From contig NZ_JACVZE010000001.1 of NCBI RefSeq assembly GCF_015461805.1, positions 434,001-498,000 of the forward strand: a stretch of 64,000 nucleotides of DNA. Reading direction: 5' to 3'. The position numbers were made by a program, and so were the translations under genes. The DNA is from Pseudomonas pisciculturae (lineage in GTDB: Bacteria; Pseudomonadota; Gammaproteobacteria; Pseudomonadales; Pseudomonadaceae). Each line of letters starts with the position of its first letter. Position 1 is the first letter of the stretch. Shown piece after piece: positions 37,162-48,200 of the stretch. The notes under the pieces were generated by a model. It saw only the letters and a list, made by a program, of their open reading frames with translations. It had not been told where the DNA came from and searched no databases.

Positions 37162-37236
37162 GGATCAGGTCCTGGTAAGGTTGATCCATCAGTGTGTTTA
37201 AAGGGCTTCGAGCCGTGTGGCAGATAGATAGCACCG

Positions 37237-40200
37237 TCAGTGATTGGCCACGCACAATGCCGGGCCCTGCGATTGCAATAATGGGTTGAGAATCGGGGCC
37301 ATGCCCTTGAGCACCTGCACCGGCAATGCCGAGGTAAAGGTGAAATTCTGCGCCGATGTGCCGGGCACAAAGGCGGTGAGGGTGCCGAAGTGATGGGCGC
37401 CGATGTAGAACACAAAGGTTGCCGTGCGGTTGATTGATTTGGAGCTCAGCATGCGCCCGCCGGTGCCCATTGCCTGCAGGCGGTTATCCCCGGTGCCGGT
37501 CTTGCCGCCCATGGCTAGCGGCGTGCCGTCTGGAAGCGTAAAGCTGCCGGCCACACGTTTGGCGGTACCGGCGTCGACCACTTGGGACAGTGCGCCGCGC
37601 AGTGCACTGGCGACTTCGCTGGGCAGCACGCGCTTGCCGCGGTTGGGGTCATTGACTACGCGGGTTTCGTAGGGTGTGCCGCTGGCGAATGTCAGGCTGT
37701 CGATGCGCAGCACCGGCAGGCGCACGCCGTCGTTGAGGATGATCCCCATCAGTTCTGCCAGGGCCGCCGGGCGGTCGCCCGAACTGCCTATCGCGGTGGC
37801 CAGCGACGGCACCAAATGGTCGAACGGGTAGCCCACTGCCTGCCAGCGTTGGTGGATATCAAGGAACGCTTCGATCTCCAGCATGGTGCGGATGCGGCTG
37901 TCGCGGGCGCTCTGATGGCGGCTCTTGAACAGCCAGCTGTAGACTTCCTGGCGCTCGAATTCACTGGCTTTGACCACCTCACCAAAGGTTGCCTCGGGGT
38001 GGTTGAGCAGGTAGCCCAGCAGCCACAGGTCCAGCGGGTGCACCTTGGCGATATAGCCTTGGTCTGGCAGGTCGTAGGCGCCTGGGCCGTAGCTTTGGTA
38101 GAGGCGGCCCAGACGTTCGTCGGTAAGCTTGTCGCTGGTTTTGACGTTTTTGAGGTGTGAGCGCACGAAGCTGTTGAAGCTCTCTTGGCTGGCCTGCGGT
38201 AACAGATACCGATGCACGGCCGCCAGGCGAATCGCAGTGGGGTGCAGGCTGTCCATGAAGGTGTCGAGGCGCGCCTGGGTGTCCTTGGTGCGGTATTTTT
38301 TCCAGAACTTGAGCAGGAATGCGGTGCCTTCGTGGTCGGCGAATTTGGCCAGGTATTCCTGGCGGCGCGGGTCGTTGTCGTCCTTGAGCAGGCGCGCGCT
38401 GTTGTCTTCGCCGGAGTACGTGGTGTAGCGCACCAGGTCTCGCATCAGGCGAATGAACGGCAGGTTGATCGACTCGCGCAGGGCGTCGCGCAGGGTCGGG
38501 CTGCGGCCGTTGTCTTCGTTGCGAAAGTTATGAAAGCGGTGCAGGCCGCCGCCGGTGAAAAACGCCTCGCCGGGGCTGGCCGAATAGGTGCGGTTGAGGG
38601 CTGCGTCGAGCATTTTTGCCAGGTCGCGGTCAGGGCTCTGGGCCAAATAGTCCAAGGCCCAGCGTGAGAGCGGGTCCTGGTCGGGTACCTCGACGTGTTT
38701 CAACTCGGCCGGTGTTTTTGCACCGTAGCGCGTGTGCAGCTCATTGATGATTTGCAGGTAAGTGGTCAGCACCCTCAGCTTGGCGGTGGAGCCCAGTTCC
38801 AGCTTGCTGCCTTCGTTGATATCGAAGGGCTGGTCGGTGTTGTCGGTTTGCACCCGCACGCGCGCGCCATCGGGCGTCAGTTCGAACAGCGTGAAGCTGT
38901 AGCGCACTTGGGGCGTGCTTTGTGGCGTGAGCAGGCGCGGGCCGAGCAAGCCCATTTGGGCGGCGAACGCGGGGTCGGCCAGGCGCTTGAGGTAGTCGGT
39001 GGTCTGGGCTTGCAACTCGCTTTGCAGGGTGCTGGTGGCGGACAGGTCGAGGCGATCGAGGTCATACAGCGGGCGGTCGAGCAGGCTGGCGAGGCGGCTG
39101 CGGGCGACGTTGATCGCTTTGTTGGTTTCCATCGGCTGGGTTGTGGGTTGCTGTTGCCAGTCGCGGAAGGTGACGTGAGCGGCGAGGGCGGCAGCGGTCA
39201 AGCCGGCTGGAATCACGTTGTTCTGCGCAAGCAGGCGCAGATGGCTGTCGGTCAATTGCGCCAGCTCCGCGCGGCCCTTGTTCAGGTAATGGGACGGCCG
39301 ACGTTGGGCAATCATCAACGACAGCATCTGGCGCAGAGCCAGCCCGCGTGCGGCCAGGCTTGTCGGGTCTTGGGCGGTATCACTCAAGGCCTGGTTGACC
39401 TGATTGAAATCGGCGCCGTACCACACCCGCAACCCCTCGGCCATACCGTGCACCTCGCCGTGGCCCGGTACGGCCGACAGCGGCACACTGTTGAGGTAAT
39501 CGCGCAGGATGTTCTGCCGGCTACCGAGTGTGTTCGGCCCGGCCTGGTAGGCCCTGACGCTGGCGGAAACCATCTGGCGTATCTTCTCGCCACCGGAAAG
39601 GGTCAGGCCCTCGGGCGAATGGCGATACTTTTCCAGTTGCGTGGCCAGGGTGCTGCCACCGGCGGTCTGCCCGGGCAAATGCATGAGTTTGGCCACCTGC
39701 GACCAGGCGGCCTTGGCAAAACGCGGCCAATCCACGGCCGGGTTGGCCAGGGGTTGCCTGGGGTCGAGCAGGTCACGATCTTCGATAAATAGCAGGCTCT
39801 GCGTCACCAGCGGCGGGATCGCGGCAAAGCTGGCGTAGAGTTGCTGTGGGTAGGTGAAGCTGTACAGCGGCGTGGCACGGCAATCGGTGATGCTCAGGCC
39901 GGCCTGGACTTTTTCTGCGTAGGGCACGAACAGCCCGCGCTGGGCGTAATCCGTCAGCGCCGGTGAGAAGCGTGCCTGGGCCTGGATCAGGTAATTGCGC
40001 TTGAGCAGGCGCGGCAGGAATTCATCGAGGGCGCTGTAGCCCAGGCGTTGGTCAAATGGGCCGTCGCCGGGGTAAATGATGGCGGCGCTGGCGCCGGGTT
40101 CCACCTGATAACTCAGCGAAGCGGCAAATGGGCTGAGGTGCTCGGCCTGCAGTCGTGAGGTGCGCATCTCTTTGCTGGCGGCCCATGCCAGGGCCACCAC

Positions 40201-40350
40201 GGCGAGCAGCAGTATCAGCCACACCAGCCGCCACCACAGCTTTCGTGAGCGGGGGCTTTGTGGCAATGGCGGCTGATCCGGGCTGTCGGTGGGTACCGCT
40301 GCCTTGTTCGAATCGGTTTGCCATAAAGCGCCCATAGTCGATTGATCCAT
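37237..40350 (-). CDS. Class A penicillin-binding protein (GT51 transglycosylase plus transpeptidase)
   Basis: The 1037-residue protein has one N-terminal transmembrane anchor (about 36-58), a GT51 domain with the EDRD motif, GGSTLATQLEKYRHS, KIRQMVSASVRAY and RQNILRDYLN, then a transpeptidase domain with GSTAKLRVL (SxxK) and GGKTGTGD (KTG). It would polymerise and cross-link peptidoglycan. It is longer than typical PBP1a/1b, with a middle region I do not recognise. The EDRD motif lacks the usual following aromatic/His residues (LLDPRQP). It lies just upstream of the NEL toxin gene on the same strand; whether they are co-expressed is unknown. Confidence 0.85.
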   Translation of the reverse strand: MDQSTMGALWQTDSNKAAVPTDSPDQPPLPQSPRSRKLWWRLVWLILLLAVVALAWAASKEMRTSRLQAEHLSPFAASLSYQVEPGASAAIIYPGDGPFDQRLGYSALDEFLPRLLKRNYLIQAQARFSPALTDYAQRGLFVPYAEKVQAGLSITDCRATPLYSFTYPQQLYASFAAIPPLVTQSLLFIEDRDLLDPRQPLANPAVDWPRFAKAAWSQVAKLMHLPGQTAGGSTLATQLEKYRHSPEGLTLSGGEKIRQMVSASVRAYQAGPNTLGSRQNILRDYLNSVPLSAVPGHGEVHGMAEGLRVWYGADFNQVNQALSDTAQDPTSLAARGLALRQMLSLMIAQRRPSHYLNKGRAELAQLTDSHLRLLAQNNVIPAGLTAAALAAHVTFRDWQQQPTTQPMETNKAINVARSRLASLLDRPLYDLDRLDLSATSTLQSELQAQTTDYLKRLADPAFAAQMGLLGPRLLTPQSTPQVRYSFTLFELTPDGARVRVQTDNTDQPFDINEGSKLELGSTAKLRVLTTYLQIINELHTRYGAKTPAELKHVEVPDQDPLSRWALDYLAQSPDRDLAKMLDAALNRTYSASPGEAFFTGGGLHRFHNFRNEDNGRSPTLRDALRESINLPFIRLMRDLVRYTTYSGEDNSARLLKDDNDPRRQEYLAKFADHEGTAFLLKFWKKYRTKDTQARLDTFMDSLHPTAIRLAAVHRYLLPQASQESFNSFVRSHLKNVKTSDKLTDERLGRLYQSYGPGAYDLPDQGYIAKVHPLDLWLLGYLLNHPEATFGEVVKASEFERQEVYSWLFKSRHQSARDSRIRTMLEIEAFLDIHQRWQAVGYPFDHLVPSLATAIGSSGDRPAALAELMGIILNDGVRLPVLRIDSLTFASGTPYETRVVNDPNRGKRVLPSEVASALRGALSQVVDAGTAKRVAGSFTLPDGTPLAMGGKTGTGDNRLQAMGTGGRMLSSKSINRTATFVFYIGAHHFGTLTAFVPGTSAQNFTFTSALPVQVLKGMAPILNPLLQSQGPALCVANH

Positions 40351-40829
40351 TTACGCAGATTGATCGGACCTGGTTAAAGCTTAGACGCTGGTGGGCGGTC
40401 AGGGGGAAATTGTCGAGTCAACGTTGCGAGTGCTTTGTGGCCGTCTCGAACTGTTCCAGCCGGGACGTATTTCTATACCGCCAGCAGCGCGCAGCCAGTC
40501 AGTACGTTGGCAGGTGGGCAGGCTGCCCATTCAATGACGCTGCACCATAGCTGTGCAATACTCGCCGCCGCTTAATAGGCGATGATTCCTACACAAGGCC
40601 GGAAATACCTCTCCGCAAAAGCCGCTTTTGCCGAGAGTTCTCGCTGAATCTTGCCTGTTATAGAGTGAAAAACCCTGGGTTGGGCTTTTTATACTGCACC
40701 CCCGCTGAACTGGCCTGGCCAGACGGGTTGGCCCATGAGGCCGGCACGGTGTGAGGGCGTCATGGCAGACCCGCCGTGGCGCCGAGCACGCGGTGGCTCA
40801 ATCCAATAACAAGACGAGGTTGTACCCCT
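40351..40829. other. 479-base divergent intergenic region between the PBP and permease genes
   Basis: It holds one perfect small palindrome, GCAAAAG-CCG-CTTTTGC (40615-40631), and an A/T-flanked weak stem near 40667-40690 (AAAAACCC... GGCTTTTT). No gene and no clear promoter pair were found. Confidence 0.4.
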
Positions 40830-42248
40830 ATGCCAGTTGGCAACCACCTGCCCCATGGCGAGACCGCTCAAGGCGGCCCGCTCAAACGTGAACTGGGTGA
40901 ACGGCATATTCGCCTGATGGCCCTCGGCGCCTGCATCGGTGTCGGCCTGTTCCTGGGCTCGGCCAAGGCCATTGAAATGGCCGGCCCGGCGATCATGTTG
41001 TCCTACATCATTGGCGGCCTGGCGATCCTGGTGATCATGCGCGCCCTCGGCGAGATGGCGGTGCATAACCCCGTCGCCGGCTCCTTCAGCCGTTACGCCC
41101 AGGATTACCTCGGCCCGTTGGCGGGCTTTCTCACCGGCTGGAACTACTGGTTCCTGTGGTTGGTGACCTGCGTGGCGGAAATCACGGCCGTGGCCGTGTA
41201 CATGGGCGTGTGGTTCCCCGACACGCCACGCTGGATCTGGGCCCTGGCGGCCTTGATCAGCATGGGCAGCATCAACCTGATCGCAGTCAAGGCCTTCGGT
41301 GAATTCGAGTTCTGGTTTGCCTTGATCAAAATCGTCACCATCATTGCGATGGTGATCGGCGGCGTCGGTATCATCGCGTTCGGCTTTGGCAATGACGGTG
41401 TAGCACTGGGTATCTCCAACCTTTGGGCCCACGGCGGCTTTATGCCCAATGGCGTGCAAGGCGTGTTGATGTCCCTGCAAATGGTGATGTTCGCCTACCT
41501 GGGGGTGGAGATGATCGGCCTCACTGCCGGTGAAGCGAAGAACCCGCAGAAGACCATTCCGAGTGCTATCGGCTCGGTGTTCTGGCGCATCCTGCTGTTC
41601 TATGTGGGCGCGTTGTTCGTGATCCTGTCGATCTACCCGTGGAATGAAATCGGCACCCAGGGCAGCCCGTTTGTGATGACGTTCGAGCGCCTGGGCATCA
41701 AGACCGCCGCTGGCATCATTAACTTTGTGGTGATCACTGCGGCATTGTCGTCCTGCAACGGCGGCATCTTCAGCACCGGGCGCATGCTCTACAGCCTGGC
41801 GCAGAACGGTCAGGCACCGGCCACGTTCGCCAAGACCTCCAGCAACGGCGTGCCGCGCAAGGCACTGCTGCTGTCGATCTTCGCGCTGCTGCTGGGTGTG
41901 TTGCTCAACTACCTGGTGCCGGAAAAAGTCTTCGTCTGGGTGACCTCGATTGCGACCTTCGGCGCGATCTGGACCTGGTTGATGATCCTGCTGGCCCAGC
42001 TCAAGTTTCGTAAGGGCCTGAGCCCTGCGGAGCAGGCCGGGCTCAAGTACCGCATGTGGCTGTACCCGGTCAGTTCCTACTTGGCATTGGCGTTCCTGTT
42101 GCTGGTAGTAGGCCTGATGGCGTACTTCCCCGACACCCGCGTGGCGCTGTATGTAGGGCCGGTATTCCTGGTGCTGCTGACGGTGGTGTTCTACGTGTTC
42201 AAGTTGCAACCGACCCAGGTTGGCCAGGGCACCGCGCGCTCGGTGTAA
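40830..42248 (+). CDS. proY: ProY-type amino acid permease (APC superfamily)
   Basis: The 472-residue protein has 12 predicted transmembrane segments and the amino-acid permease signature LKRELGERHIRLMALGACIG, then MRALGEMAVHNPVAGSFSRY and GVEMIGLTAGEAKNPQKTIP. Similarity to E. coli ProY runs along the whole sequence as I recall it. It imports an amino acid with protons; proline or histidine are the usual substrates in this subgroup, and sequence alone does not settle which. Start at ATG 40830 with GACGAGG upstream. A 12-bp hairpin follows the stop. Confidence 0.88.
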   Translation: MPVGNHLPHGETAQGGPLKRELGERHIRLMALGACIGVGLFLGSAKAIEMAGPAIMLSYIIGGLAILVIMRALGEMAVHNPVAGSFSRYAQDYLGPLAGFLTGWNYWFLWLVTCVAEITAVAVYMGVWFPDTPRWIWALAALISMGSINLIAVKAFGEFEFWFALIKIVTIIAMVIGGVGIIAFGFGNDGVALGISNLWAHGGFMPNGVQGVLMSLQMVMFAYLGVEMIGLTAGEAKNPQKTIPSAIGSVFWRILLFYVGALFVILSIYPWNEIGTQGSPFVMTFERLGIKTAAGIINFVVITAALSSCNGGIFSTGRMLYSLAQNGQAPATFAKTSSNGVPRKALLLSIFALLLGVLLNYLVPEKVFVWVTSIATFGAIWTWLMILLAQLKFRKGLSPAEQAGLKYRMWLYPVSSYLALAFLLLVVGLMAYFPDTRVALYVGPVFLVLLTVVFYVFKLQPTQVGQGTARSV

Positions 42249-42257
42249 TGTGAGTTC

Positions 42258-42285
42258 AAGGCTGCCTGTGCTGACAGGCAGCCTT
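42258..42285. terminator. Hairpin between convergent permease and NEL toxin genes
   Basis: AAGGCTGCCTGT pairs perfectly with ACAGGCAGCCTT around a 4-nt loop. The T-run is short, so termination may be weak or shared between the two strands. Confidence 0.6.
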
Positions 42286-42292
42286 GATCACC

Positions 42293-45200
42293 TCAAGCGT
42301 GGCGCAAGGCGTGGAGCGCCGCCTGCGTCAATTGGTCGATCAGTCGATTACGCTCCTCTGTTTCTTTGTCGAACAGTGCTTGCAGCTTTTCCAGGTGCTC
42401 ATCGGAGCGCTTGTCTGGAACCTCCTTTTGCAATTGCCCGATCTTGTAGCGGATAGCATTCTTGATGGTAAGGAACGGTTCGGGAAAACGTCGCTCCAGG
42501 TAGTCGACCCAGAAATCGCGTGTCCTGTACGCGTTTGCCAGCCCTACAGACCCCTCCAGTCCCAACAGCATTTGCCTTGCATCCTGCACGTCCTTTTCGA
42601 CCACACCGTAGCCATGCACCGAGTACAACATCTGGTCGACTTGAACCGGCAGGTTGAATTCTTCCCGCAACCTTACCCGATAAAACAGCACTATTTCGGC
42701 GGGGTCCGGTGAACGGTTTTCGATCGACAATCGAGTGATCTGGTTTTCTGCAAACTGATCCAGCTGTTCCAGGTAGTAAACCTGCTTGGCCAGGCCGAGC
42801 AGTTCCTGGTCGATGCGATTTTCGCCGTAACGCGCAAGTGTTTGATGGATTCGGTGCATAAGTTCCATGTTGCTGAACAGCAACATGGCGCCGTCGCCAC
42901 AGGTGCCCGCCGCGCTGGTATTGAGGAACACTTTTTCACGCAGTTCGGTGGATTCGCCCAGCCCGTTGAGCAACCTCCAGACCCGACGTGTCAGTGTGGT
43001 TCGTGTTGCGCCGCCCTCTAGGTAATCGTGGGAATGCGTCAGGTCTGCCAACACTCTGAACACATCGTCAGGCCGCGCACCCTCCTGGCTCAGCAGGTGG
43101 CTCCACAGGTCCGTCGCCGGGGCATGTTGCGTTTTGTTGAGGGCGCTGAGCCAGGGGCTGATATTGCGCTCGGCCGGCAGCACGTGGGCGATGCCGGGAA
43201 AGGCGTCGGCCATGAAGATGTTGGTGTCGACGATGTATTGCGTAATGCGTTGGCGGGTTTGCGGGGACAGCGGATTGTCATGCAGGAAGGTATTGCGGTT
43301 GCGGATAGCGCCGTGGGGATGAGTGAACACTTGCTCGGGAATATCGGATATCCGGTTTTCCTGCAGGTGCAGCCCGATCAAACTCCTATGTGTTGCGGCG
43401 CCCATGGGCCATTGAGTGAGGTCGGTGCCCCGGAGGTTCAAGGTCGTCAGTTGGGTCATTCGGGTAATGTCCGGTGTCATTCCCAAGACGTTGCCGCTCA
43501 GGTTGAGCCTTTGCAGGTTGACCATCGTGGACAGGCGTGCAGAAGATTCGGTGGTTAATCGAATCCTGTTGGACTGCAAATCCAGGTGCAAGAGGTTCGC
43601 CATGTCGGTGATGGCGGTGGGGAGCTCAGTCAGTTGACAGTCGATTTCCAAGGCCTGTAGTCCTGGGAAGAGGGCCAGGAACGCATGGGCTGTGGAGGGG
43701 AAACTGTTCCCGGCCAGACTCAAGTGTTCGATGTGCCCGAAGCCTCTGAATCCTGTGCTGAAGGCCTCCATAGGCAGGTCGTTGTCGTCCAGTCGCAAGG
43801 TCAGTGACGTGGCGTCAATCAAGCCTGCTACAAAACTTCGTGGCGGCCCGTCACGTCGCCACGCCTTGCGCAACTGGTTGGCGATAAGGCGACGCTGGCC
43901 CAGATTCATGCCCAAGGGATCTGTCTCTACGTCGTCAACTGCGCGTGGGGTGTCGCTCCAGCGGGTCAGTTCCGTGTCCATAAAGTTGAATTCAGCCTGG
44001 CGCCGGTCAAGCTCGATCAGCGCTGCGGGCTCATCCAGGTTGAGCTGGCGGATGTAGGCGCGAGCGTTGTCAGTGTCGAATCTTGGATAGAGTCTCTGGA
44101 CCCGGCTCACCAGGTCCGGCGCACGATTGCCTGAAAACGGCCAGAACCGGCTCCAGATGGGGTAAGCCAGGAACGAACGGTCCAGCCCCATCGCTGGTTG
44201 CAGCCAGGGTTGCAGATGGGGCAGATCGAGCAGGCTTTTGATTTCTACGCGCCGGGCCAGCGCCAATTGGGCGATCTGTTCCTTAAGGGGCGATAGGTCG
44301 AACTCATCGTTAATGCCCAGCGCAGTCCGCTCTGCGTCGCTCAAGGTCTGGACGATGGCCGACAGCAGGTTGCTGCCTCTGCTGGCAGCGTCTGTGATTG
44401 CCGTTCCCGCAGCGTTGTAGGCCTGGTAGACCCGGTGTCTTTTGACCAGCACCTTGCGCAACGTCCCGGCCGGGTTCCCGGCGCTCTCGATGCTGGGGCC
44501 GTTGAAGTGCCGCTCGCGTACTTCGACGCGCAGGTTGGTGGGCCAGCCGGGCACTTTACCGAGCACGTGCAGGGTGATCTTGTCGCTGTCGGGGTTGATC
44601 AGGTTGTCCAGGTACAGCCCTTCGAAGGCGCGGTTCAGGCGCAGCTCATGGGCGGTCAACCGCGCTTGTTCGCCCAGGCGCAGGCTGACCTTGCCGTGTT
44701 CGTGCAACTGCTTGAGTTCGCGCTGGGTGGCATGGTCCAGGATGGCTTCGACGGCGCGGTTGGGTAAGTCGGCATGTTGAGTCTTGAACCGCTCTCGTAG
44801 CCCATTGGCGCTGCCTTGCTCACTCTTTGCATAAAGCGACTCGAAGAGATCGGCCATTTCTTTCTGTGCAAACTCACTTATTTTTTTCACCAGTTTGAAC
44901 AGTCGCTCTTCAGTCGTTGCGGGCAATTCCCCGAGCAGGGCGTTGATCAGTGAATCGCTTTTGGTGAGTTCGTTCAGCAGCCGGGCCTCTTTGTAGCTTT
45001 GCTCTGTTACCACGATGGCTTCGACGTTCGATCCCCCAGTGGCCGGATGTTGATATTGCACTTGATTGCGGGCGTCGACGATTTGCAGCCTGTGGTTTTG
45101 CGGCCACCCTGGCAGCCCGGATATCACCAACAGTTGCAGCTCAGGGTTTGCTTCTTTGGTGTTCGGGTCTACTTGCAGCGCGTTGATGAAGTGCTGAATC

Positions 45201-48200
45201 TGTTGCACGATCTTGAAACGCTTGCAGGTATCGGCCAGCAACGGCGGCGGTGGGTGGCCGGCGCGGTGAACCTGACGCAGTACGTGGTCTGGTGTGTCGG
45301 TCAGCGCGAGGATCTGATTGGCCCGTTGTTGGGTAAAGGCGTAGTCGCGATGGCCCAGGCGGCTGAACAGCTGATGGGTGTCCCAGGCCATGGGGTTTTC
45401 GCTGGCGAGTCGCCAGGCGCCGTGGCCGTTGTGCTCCAGCAGTGGGGTGTCGACACCGATCTTGGTTGGGTGCTTGAGCCGCCATTTGAAGCGGGTGCTA
45501 TCGAAGACAATCGGGTACAGGCTGCCGGACAGCGGCAGGTAGTTTTTGCCCTCGATGGGGTAGATGCCGTCGGCCCTGGGCTTGAGTTGCGGTGACAGCG
45601 CCAAGTGGTGTTCGTACTGCACCAGTGAGCCATTGACCAGGCTCACAAACCCTTCGGGGTTGCGGCGGGCGCTCATGTTATCGCCCAGGGTTTTGCGCAG
45701 GCCCTTGGCGTCGGTGACGCTGTTCATGCCCAGCAGTGTTCGCTCGTGAGGGTGGAGCACCGAGGCGATGGCCAGATAGAAGCTGTCCTGGGCCGGCGAA
45801 ACGGGGATCTCACTGTCGTTACGGATGTCGTAGCCGCAATAGCGACCGCCGTGGTGCAAGCGCAGGTTCACGGTGTTGTCGTCCAGCCCGCTGGGTACGA
45901 AGGTTTCGCCCAGGCTTACATCGGTGACCACAAACGGGCGCTTTAGGGTGTCGCGTATCAGTGCGCCGGCGAACTCCCTGGCCCAAAGGTCGGTGTCGGC
46001 ATTGAATTCACGGGGGTTGTACAGGCTGTCGATCACGGCGTCGATGCGCAGCGCGGTGCGGTGATGGCTGATCACTTCAGCGAAGGCTGCCGGCAACGTG
46101 CCGCCGCTGAGAAAGGCAGCCTGCTCGCGGTTGGTCAACGGGTGGTCGGCGAGGATTCGGTCCAGGCTGACGGCGGTTAGCGGCGGGTTCAGGTCGCGCA
46201 GTTTTTTCAGCAAGGGTGTGACGGTGATCAACGCGGGGGATACCTTGATCGGCAGAAATCGCCTGGCCTGCATGGCCGTGGCGGGGTCGCCTTTCTCATA
46301 GCCCCAGTAATCGAACAGCGCCGAAAACAGGGCGTGTTGCTCGGTGTTTGCCAGTGTCGCGACCTGCTGGCGTACCTCACTGATGCGCGCCTCTTCGCTG
46401 GCGTTGGGTTGACCTTCTTTACCCAGCGTCGAGCCTGTCGGTTGCTGGCGAATGATCCGTTGCAGCCACTGCCCATCGCCTTCGTCATTGAGGCCGGTAT
46501 AGCTGCCATCGTCCCTGCGCTTGAGGTTGATGGCGTGCGGCTGAGGCGGACGTTGTTCGGTTTTGCCATAGGTCTCGATCAATACGCCCCGCGCATCGTA
46601 GATATGCAGCAGGCTGTCGGTCGGCCAGCCGCTCAACTGGGTCAGCAGACAAAAGACCGTGCTGTCGGCGTGTGCTGGCATGTGCTCGGCATGGGCAAAG
46701 GTCGTGATGATCTGTCGGATCACCCGGTCGACCTGCAAGCGCCGCACGCCCTCGATCAGGTTCAGTGGCGCCGCCTCGCCGCGCCAGACCTTGTCCAGGG
46801 TCGTGCGTGTGGTGGCGGTGCTGCGCAGCATATGTTCAAGGTCGGCCGGCGGGACGGTCGAGGAGCCGTTGGGCAGCATGCGTTGCAGCAGCTCGTGGTT
46901 GGACATGACGTGGGCGTTGTGCAGGTCGAAGATCCACGCCTGAATCGCTGGGTCGAAAATAATCGGTGGTGTGTATCTGTCCCTGCCGTTGGTGAGCACA
47001 TAGCGTTTATGCACCTCGTCATAGCGGACTTCGGCCAGTACATCCAACCCGCTCTGGCGCAGCTTGGCGTAGTGCCGGGCCTGGTGCGTGTAAATACCCA
47101 GTGCGTTAGGGGAGATACCGTTAACCAAGCGTTGATTGTCATGGGCATACGGCCGGGCATCGGCCTTCCAGAGCGCGTGGCTGCCGTCGGAGCGTGTGAT
47201 TTTCTGTGGGTTGCCGAGTTGTTCCAGGTAAGCGTGCATGCGTTGGCGGTGCACCCGGCTGGCGGTTGAGATCAACCTGCCGCTGACCGCCAGGTCGGCC
47301 AAATCGGCCAGGGCCGAGGCAAACCCGCTAGCCTCGCCTTTGGCCACTTCATTAATGCCTTGGGCAGTGCTGTAGGTCAGGCTGCCCATCACCGCCAGCT
47401 GCATGACCCGATTCATGCCGGTCACCCCGCCAGGCAGTGGCGTGAGCAGCAGTTGCAGCACTTCGCCGGCAATCGCTGCTGATGCGTCCTTGAGGGCTTG
47501 CCAATCTTTTTCCGAGCGCTGTTCTGCCATGGCGTCCAGGTCTGCCTGGAAACGTTGGATTTGTCGCGCTGCATACGCCTGCACCAAGGTGAGTTCCCGG
47601 CCGGATTTGATGTCGGTATGAAAGCGGATGTGGTCCAGGGTCTTTTTCGGGAAGGCCTTGTGGAAGGCATCATACAAGTAGCCGGCGAGTGCATTGAGGT
47701 CTTTGGGCCGCTGCTCTTTGTCGATCAGTGACTTGAACACCGACAGGCCAATCAAGGGCAATTGCCTTGAAAACCAGCCCAGGTCTTTTTGGTCGTGACT
47801 GCTGATCAGTTGTCGGCGAAAGGCCAGTTCGGCAGCTTGCGCATCAGCGTGATATTGCAGGGCGCCGCCGGGGCGGGCTGGGAAATAGGACAACACACCA
47901 AGGCTAGCCACACGGATCAGCAGTAAAGGAACCGGCAGGGCCGTGTCCCACGGCACGAAGGGCACGGAGACGACGGGTGTGACACCTGAGTTCAGATTCA
48001 GCGTGTCGAAGGGCAATTGGGGCCCGGTGCCGGACAGGGCGGCGTTCAGTCGGTTGTAGTACTCCAGCGTCACGCCGGTGGTGGCACGGTTACGGTAGGC
48101 GTCGATCACGTCGAACAACAGGCTGGCTTTTGCCGACGCGATGAATAATTGTTGCAGTGGGGCGTTTGCGGCCATGGCCGTGCGGGTTTTATTGCGCAGT

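Noticed and set aside
40689..42209. A 506-codon open frame opposite the permease
   Set aside because: Histidine- and glutamine-rich antisense translation of a permease gene, a typical artefact.
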